This document shows, one piece after another, positions 5,288 to 7,154 of a stretch of DNA of 7,154 nt (its first letter is position 1; the number at the start of each line of letters is the position of its first letter). Source of the DNA: Spirochaetia bacterium. GTDB lineage: Bacteria > Spirochaetota > Leptospiria > Leptospirales > Leptonemataceae. A program made the translations under genes and the position numbers. A model generated the notes under the pieces. The model was not told where the DNA came from, made no database searches, and saw only the letters and a program-made list of their open reading frames with translations. The stretch covers positions 1 through 7,154 of the forward strand of contig JAOUOA010000128.1 of NCBI GenBank assembly GCA_029880625.1. The letters are read 5' to 3'.

Positions 5288-7093
5288 ATGGCATTATGGC
5301 TGGACCGGTTTCGAATCAAAGATGAAAAATCAATCTATTTTTATTCGCTGATTATTGGAATTGTTTCAGGGCTGGGCGCTGTAGTGTTTTCGTACGCTCT
5401 TGCCTATGCCGAACATTTTACTTTTTTTGAACTGATGGGGCTGGATCTGGGGCATCCTGCAGGCGAATTTCATCTTGAAATTCTTCCTGATCAGATCATC
5501 AATCGCTGGTATATTTTCTTTCTTCCCGTTCTGGGCGGTCTTCTTGCAGGTATGGTATCTCATTTTTTATGCAGTGAAGCAAGCGGGACGGGTACGGATT
5601 CAATGATCCATGCTTTTCACCATGAAGAGGGCAGGATCAGTGCAAAAGTTCCTCTTTATAAAGCAATTGCTACAATCTTTACTCTCGCTTCCGGCGGAAG
5701 TGCAGGAAAAGAAGGTCCGGTATCTCAAATCGGCGCAGGATTCGGCTCTGCTGTTGCTCAGTTTCTCAGCGCCGGCGCCCGCGCCAGACGTACGCTGCTT
5801 CTTGTCGGAATGGCCGGAGGTCTGGGGGCAATTTTTCGAGCTCCTCTGGGCGGTGCTCTGACAGCAGTGGAGGCGGTTTACAGAGAAGATTTTGAAAGCG
5901 ATTCTCTTGTGCCTGCAATTATAGCTTCTGTGACTTCATATTTGATTTATACAAGCATCATGGGAGCAGAAAGCATTTTCGATGTCGGCGATGTTACTCT
6001 AAGGGATTACAGGCTTCTGACAGCCTATCTGCTTCTTGGTTTTATCTGTTCATTTCTCGGATGGTTTTTTATAAAAATTTTTGAAAATACTGGAAAGCTT
6101 TTTATAAAACTCAAACTGCATCCAGTCCTCAAGCCTGCCCTGGGCGGTGTTTTTGTCGGCGCTGTAGCCCTTCTGGTGCCTGAAATTCTTGGTTCCGGAT
6201 TTGGTTTAATGCAGGACGCACTTCTTGGTAAAGGAAATTATAATTATTCGGGAAACCTTCTGGAGCTGGCAGGGATTTTTATCTTTATTGCTTTTTTGAA
6301 AATGCTGACAACTTCTTTTACAATCGGCTCGGGAGGTTCCGGCGGAATTTTTGGACCTTCGCTCTTTGTCGGCGGTATGATCGGAGGATTTGTGGGATGT
6401 ATCACGGCATATTTATTTCCTTCTATTGATGTTTCCATACCGTCTTTTATCCTGGTCGGAATGGGTTCATTTTACGGCGGTGTGGCAAGCGCTCCCATTG
6501 CCGGAATGATTATGGTCTGCGATATGATTGGAAGCTATGCTCTTCTTCCTCCGCTTATGCTGGTATCGATTATTTCTGTGACTCTTTCAAGCAAGTGGTC
6601 AATTTATAAAGGCCAGGTTCTGAACCGATTTAAATCTCCCGCTCATTACTGGGATATGAATTTTGATGTTCTGGAAAGCATGCCGATTTCAAAAAATTTC
6701 AGACAGAATTTAAGAAAAGAAGCAATCATTAATAAACACATGCTTCTGGCAGATCTGGAAAAAAAATCAATCAAGATTCATGCCAGCGATTTTATTGTCG
6801 TGAATTCTGATAATACCTATCATGGGGTGATTTCAATCCGAAAGATCCGGCTGACGCATGATTACAGAGATATCCAGAATCTGGTCACTGTCGGAGACGT
6901 ATGCGAGGGTTCGTTTCCTTCTCTTAAAATGTCTGATTCTCTCGGAGAAGCCCTGCGGATCATTTCAGAAAGAGAGATGGATAAGATTGCCATTGTGGAT
7001 GATAAAAATCAGACTCTCGGTTATTTGCGCTATATTGATATCGTATCGGCGTATCGAATCGGAGTAAAAAAAGGGCCCATTGAATCCCCGTGA
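5288..7093 (+). CDS. CLC-family chloride channel or H+/Cl- antiporter with C-terminal CBS pair
   Basis: This 601-residue inner-membrane protein has the CLC fold (about 18-445, many hydrophobic segments) and a cytosolic CBS region (about 465-592). The anion-path motifs are a variant first loop, ASGTGTD (98-104), where many CLCs have GSGIP; GKEGP (140-144) with gating glutamate E142; GGIFGP (352-357); and a tyrosine in SIYKG (Y440) that probably matches the central tyrosine. After PLGGALTAVE the residue following E195 is A196, where CLC antiporters such as ClcA have the internal proton glutamate. Uncoupled or channel-like transport is therefore possible. The first CBS half is divergent; the second (about 540-592, with IAIVDD and LGYLRYIDIV) is clearer. 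CBS pairs often sense adenine nucleotides. The start is the first in-frame ATG after a TGA at 5261-5263, without a strong Shine-Dalgarno. It lies 57 bp after the ATPase gene and may share its transcript. Its role would be anion or pH homeostasis. Confidence 0.93.
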   Translation: MALWLDRFRIKDEKSIYFYSLIIGIVSGLGAVVFSYALAYAEHFTFFELMGLDLGHPAGEFHLEILPDQIINRWYIFFLPVLGGLLAGMVSHFLCSEASGTGTDSMIHAFHHEEGRISAKVPLYKAIATIFTLASGGSAGKEGPVSQIGAGFGSAVAQFLSAGARARRTLLLVGMAGGLGAIFRAPLGGALTAVEAVYREDFESDSLVPAIIASVTSYLIYTSIMGAESIFDVGDVTLRDYRLLTAYLLLGFICSFLGWFFIKIFENTGKLFIKLKLHPVLKPALGGVFVGAVALLVPEILGSGFGLMQDALLGKGNYNYSGNLLELAGIFIFIAFLKMLTTSFTIGSGGSGGIFGPSLFVGGMIGGFVGCITAYLFPSIDVSIPSFILVGMGSFYGGVASAPIAGMIMVCDMIGSYALLPPLMLVSIISVTLSSKWSIYKGQVLNRFKSPAHYWDMNFDVLESMPISKNFRQNLRKEAIINKHMLLADLEKKSIKIHASDFIVVNSDNTYHGVISIRKIRLTHDYRDIQNLVTVGDVCEGSFPSLKMSDSLGEALRIISEREMDKIAIVDDKNQTLGYLRYIDIVSAYRIGVKKGPIESP

Positions 7094-7102
7094 TGAAATG
7101 GA

Positions 7103-7154
7103 CTAAATGCCGATCCATGCGGCGCCAAAAACGCCTGCAGAATCCCCCAGCTGG
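7103..7154 (-). CDS. C-terminal end of a probable ROK-family sugar kinase (truncated by window)
   Basis: On the minus strand a stop codon (complement of 7103-7105) is preceded by 16 codons ending QLGDSAGVFGAAWIGI. The pattern LG(D/N)xAGxxGAA close to the C terminus is typical of ROK glucokinases and related sugar kinases, where it forms a late part of the ATP-binding fold. The tail is only three or four residues longer than the motif, as usual for the family. The gene points toward the CLC gene, and the two stop codons are nine bases apart. Only a small piece is visible, so substrate and full identity cannot be given. Confidence 0.6.
   Translation of the reverse strand, partial: QLGDSAGVFGAAWIGI

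Noticed and set aside
1..7154. CRISPR array, tRNA, rRNA, insertion sequence or phage att site
   Set aside because: No regularly spaced repeats, no cloverleaf or rRNA sequence recognised, no transposase or integrase.

Overview
The window is a chromosomal stretch from a bacterium with an AT-rich genome. Intergenic DNA is very AT-rich, genes are more balanced, and codon use looks uniform. Nothing fixes the taxon. The gene set would fit a Gram-negative such as a spirochaete or a deltaproteobacterium, but this is a weak inference. There is no rRNA, tRNA, CRISPR array, transposase or phage gene.

Layout, left to right: (1) the last 61 codons of an unidentified gene (3-188); (2) a 168-bp spacer with a perfect dyad, a folded element ending in T8, and a promoter-like TTGACT/TAAAAA pair; (3) a MarR-family regulator (357-803); (4) a 504-bp spacer (804-1307) with no convincing gene, whose right half holds two groups of competing inverted repeats, the second resembling an intrinsic terminator or attenuator; (5) an unrecognised 183-residue cytosolic protein (1308-1859); (6) a two-gene nuclease module, an Mre11/SbcD/YhaO-type metallophosphoesterase (1902-2993) overlapping by four bases a Rad50/SbcC/YhaN-type coiled-coil ATPase (2990-5230); (7) a CLC chloride transporter or channel with a C-terminal CBS pair (5288-7093); (8) on the minus strand, the last 16 codons of a probable ROK-family sugar kinase (7103-7154), convergent with the CLC gene.

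The nuclease and ATPase genes very probably encode one complex. The ATPase has no CxxC zinc hook and instead carries two adjacent hydrophobic helices midway along its coiled coil. This suggests a membrane-anchored, YhaON-like DNA-processing complex rather than a soluble SbcCD. The unknown 183-residue gene lies 42 bp upstream on the same strand and may be cotranscribed. The CLC gene follows after 57 bp with no clear terminator, so it may share the transcript, but no functional link is evident.

The points most worth checking are the structured leader at 1140-1272, the unknown protein beside the nuclease pair, the membrane hairpin and missing H-loop histidine in the ATPase, and the alanine at the internal proton-glutamate position of the CLC protein. 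I see no clear evidence of a wholly new multi-gene system.
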